The notes under the pieces were generated by a model. That model was given only the letters and a program-made list of their open reading frames with translations. It had not been told where the DNA came from and did no database searches. From an uncultured Clostridia bacterium (GTDB lineage: Bacteria > Bacillota > Clostridia > Christensenellales > Aristaeellaceae): DNA of 5,727 nt. A program made the position numbers and the translations under genes. Within the stretch, counting starts at the first letter, position 1. Every line of letters begins with the position of its first letter. Shown one piece after another: positions 5,587 to 5,727 of this stretch. The stretch covers positions 1 through 5,727 of the forward strand of contig CAKTTM010000126.1 of assembly GCA_934615145.1 (NCBI GenBank), read 5' to 3'.

Positions 5587-5727
5587 GTGTCAGAAGTCCG
5601 TTTGAAAGAGAACGAAACGCTGGAGAGTGCTCTGAAGCGTTTCAAGCGTCAATGTGCCCGCTCGGGGGTTTTGGCGGAGGTGCGCAAGCGCGAGCATTAC
5701 GAGAAGCCCAGCGTCAAGCGCAAGAAG
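5587..5727 (+). CDS. rpsU: 30S ribosomal protein S21 (cut off by the right edge)
   Basis: Forty-seven codons are visible and match the conserved N-terminal part of ribosomal protein S21. Landmarks are [18 protein letters not shown], then [20 protein letters not shown], then the basic run KPSVKRKK. S21 is a small, very basic protein of the 30S platform that helps translation initiation. S21 is usually about 57-70 residues, so only a short Lys/Arg-rich tail is missing. The start is GTG at 5587-5589, supported by GGGAGG (5574-5579) seven bases upstream and by the agreement of the protein start with the family. In many Firmicutes rpsU is followed by a YqeY-like gene, which would lie outside this window. 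Confidence 0.93.
   Translation, partial: MSEVRLKENETLESALKRFKRQCARSGVLAEVRKREHYEKPSVKRKK

Noticed and set aside
5382..5645. 87-codon open frame on the - strand across the rpsU promoter and start
   Set aside because: It covers a strong + strand promoter, leader and the start of a certain rpsU gene; the translation is unlike any family I know.
5565..5727. Second + strand frame starting ATG at 5565 that stays open across the rpsU fragment
   Set aside because: No ribosome binding site at proper distance, and the frame is only open because the window ends; S21 in the other frame is unmistakable.

Overview
The window looks like chromosomal DNA from a fairly GC-rich member of the Firmicutes, probably a Clostridia-type gut or anaerobic lineage. 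This rests on strong AGGAGG-type ribosome binding sites, TTG and GTG starts, consensus sigma-A promoters with 17-18 bp spacers, the style of the L,D-transpeptidase with several peptidoglycan-binding domains, an SPFH/Arc gene pair, and a ribosomal protein S21 gene. The taxonomic call is an inference from these features; nothing in the window is a taxonomic marker that can be read with certainty.

Layout: a PadR-family regulator gene (141-674, + strand) has its own promoter, and a 19-bp perfect palindrome covers the -10 box. It converges on an operon read from the - strand, with a long GC-rich hairpin (691-721) between them. The operon has two genes: a membrane-anchored SPFH/band-7 protein (949-1956) and, 2 bp after its stop, a small Arc-like ribbon-helix-helix protein (740-946). 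Upstream on the same strand is a secreted L,D-transpeptidase with four peptidoglycan-binding domains (2109-3803), ended by a good intrinsic terminator (2055-2094). Further upstream, still on the - strand, is a 470-residue FAD-dependent oxidoreductase of the COG2509 type (3946-5358). A possible 23-codon small ORF with a strong ribosome binding site (3855-3926) lies between these two. At the right edge rpsU (5587 to beyond the window, + strand) is transcribed divergently from the oxidoreductase gene.

How the genes may work together: the SPFH protein and the L,D-transpeptidase both act at the cell envelope. Their promoters, like that of the PadR gene, carry a small palindrome with a TAGT half-site on or beside the -10 box, and all three contain the 7-mer ACTATTA. 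The PadR protein may therefore control itself and two neighbouring envelope transcription units. This is the most interesting hypothesis here and is untested. The FAD protein and rpsU have ordinary promoters without this element. I see no mobile element, CRISPR array, tRNA or rRNA, and no gene-free stretch longer than 300 bases.
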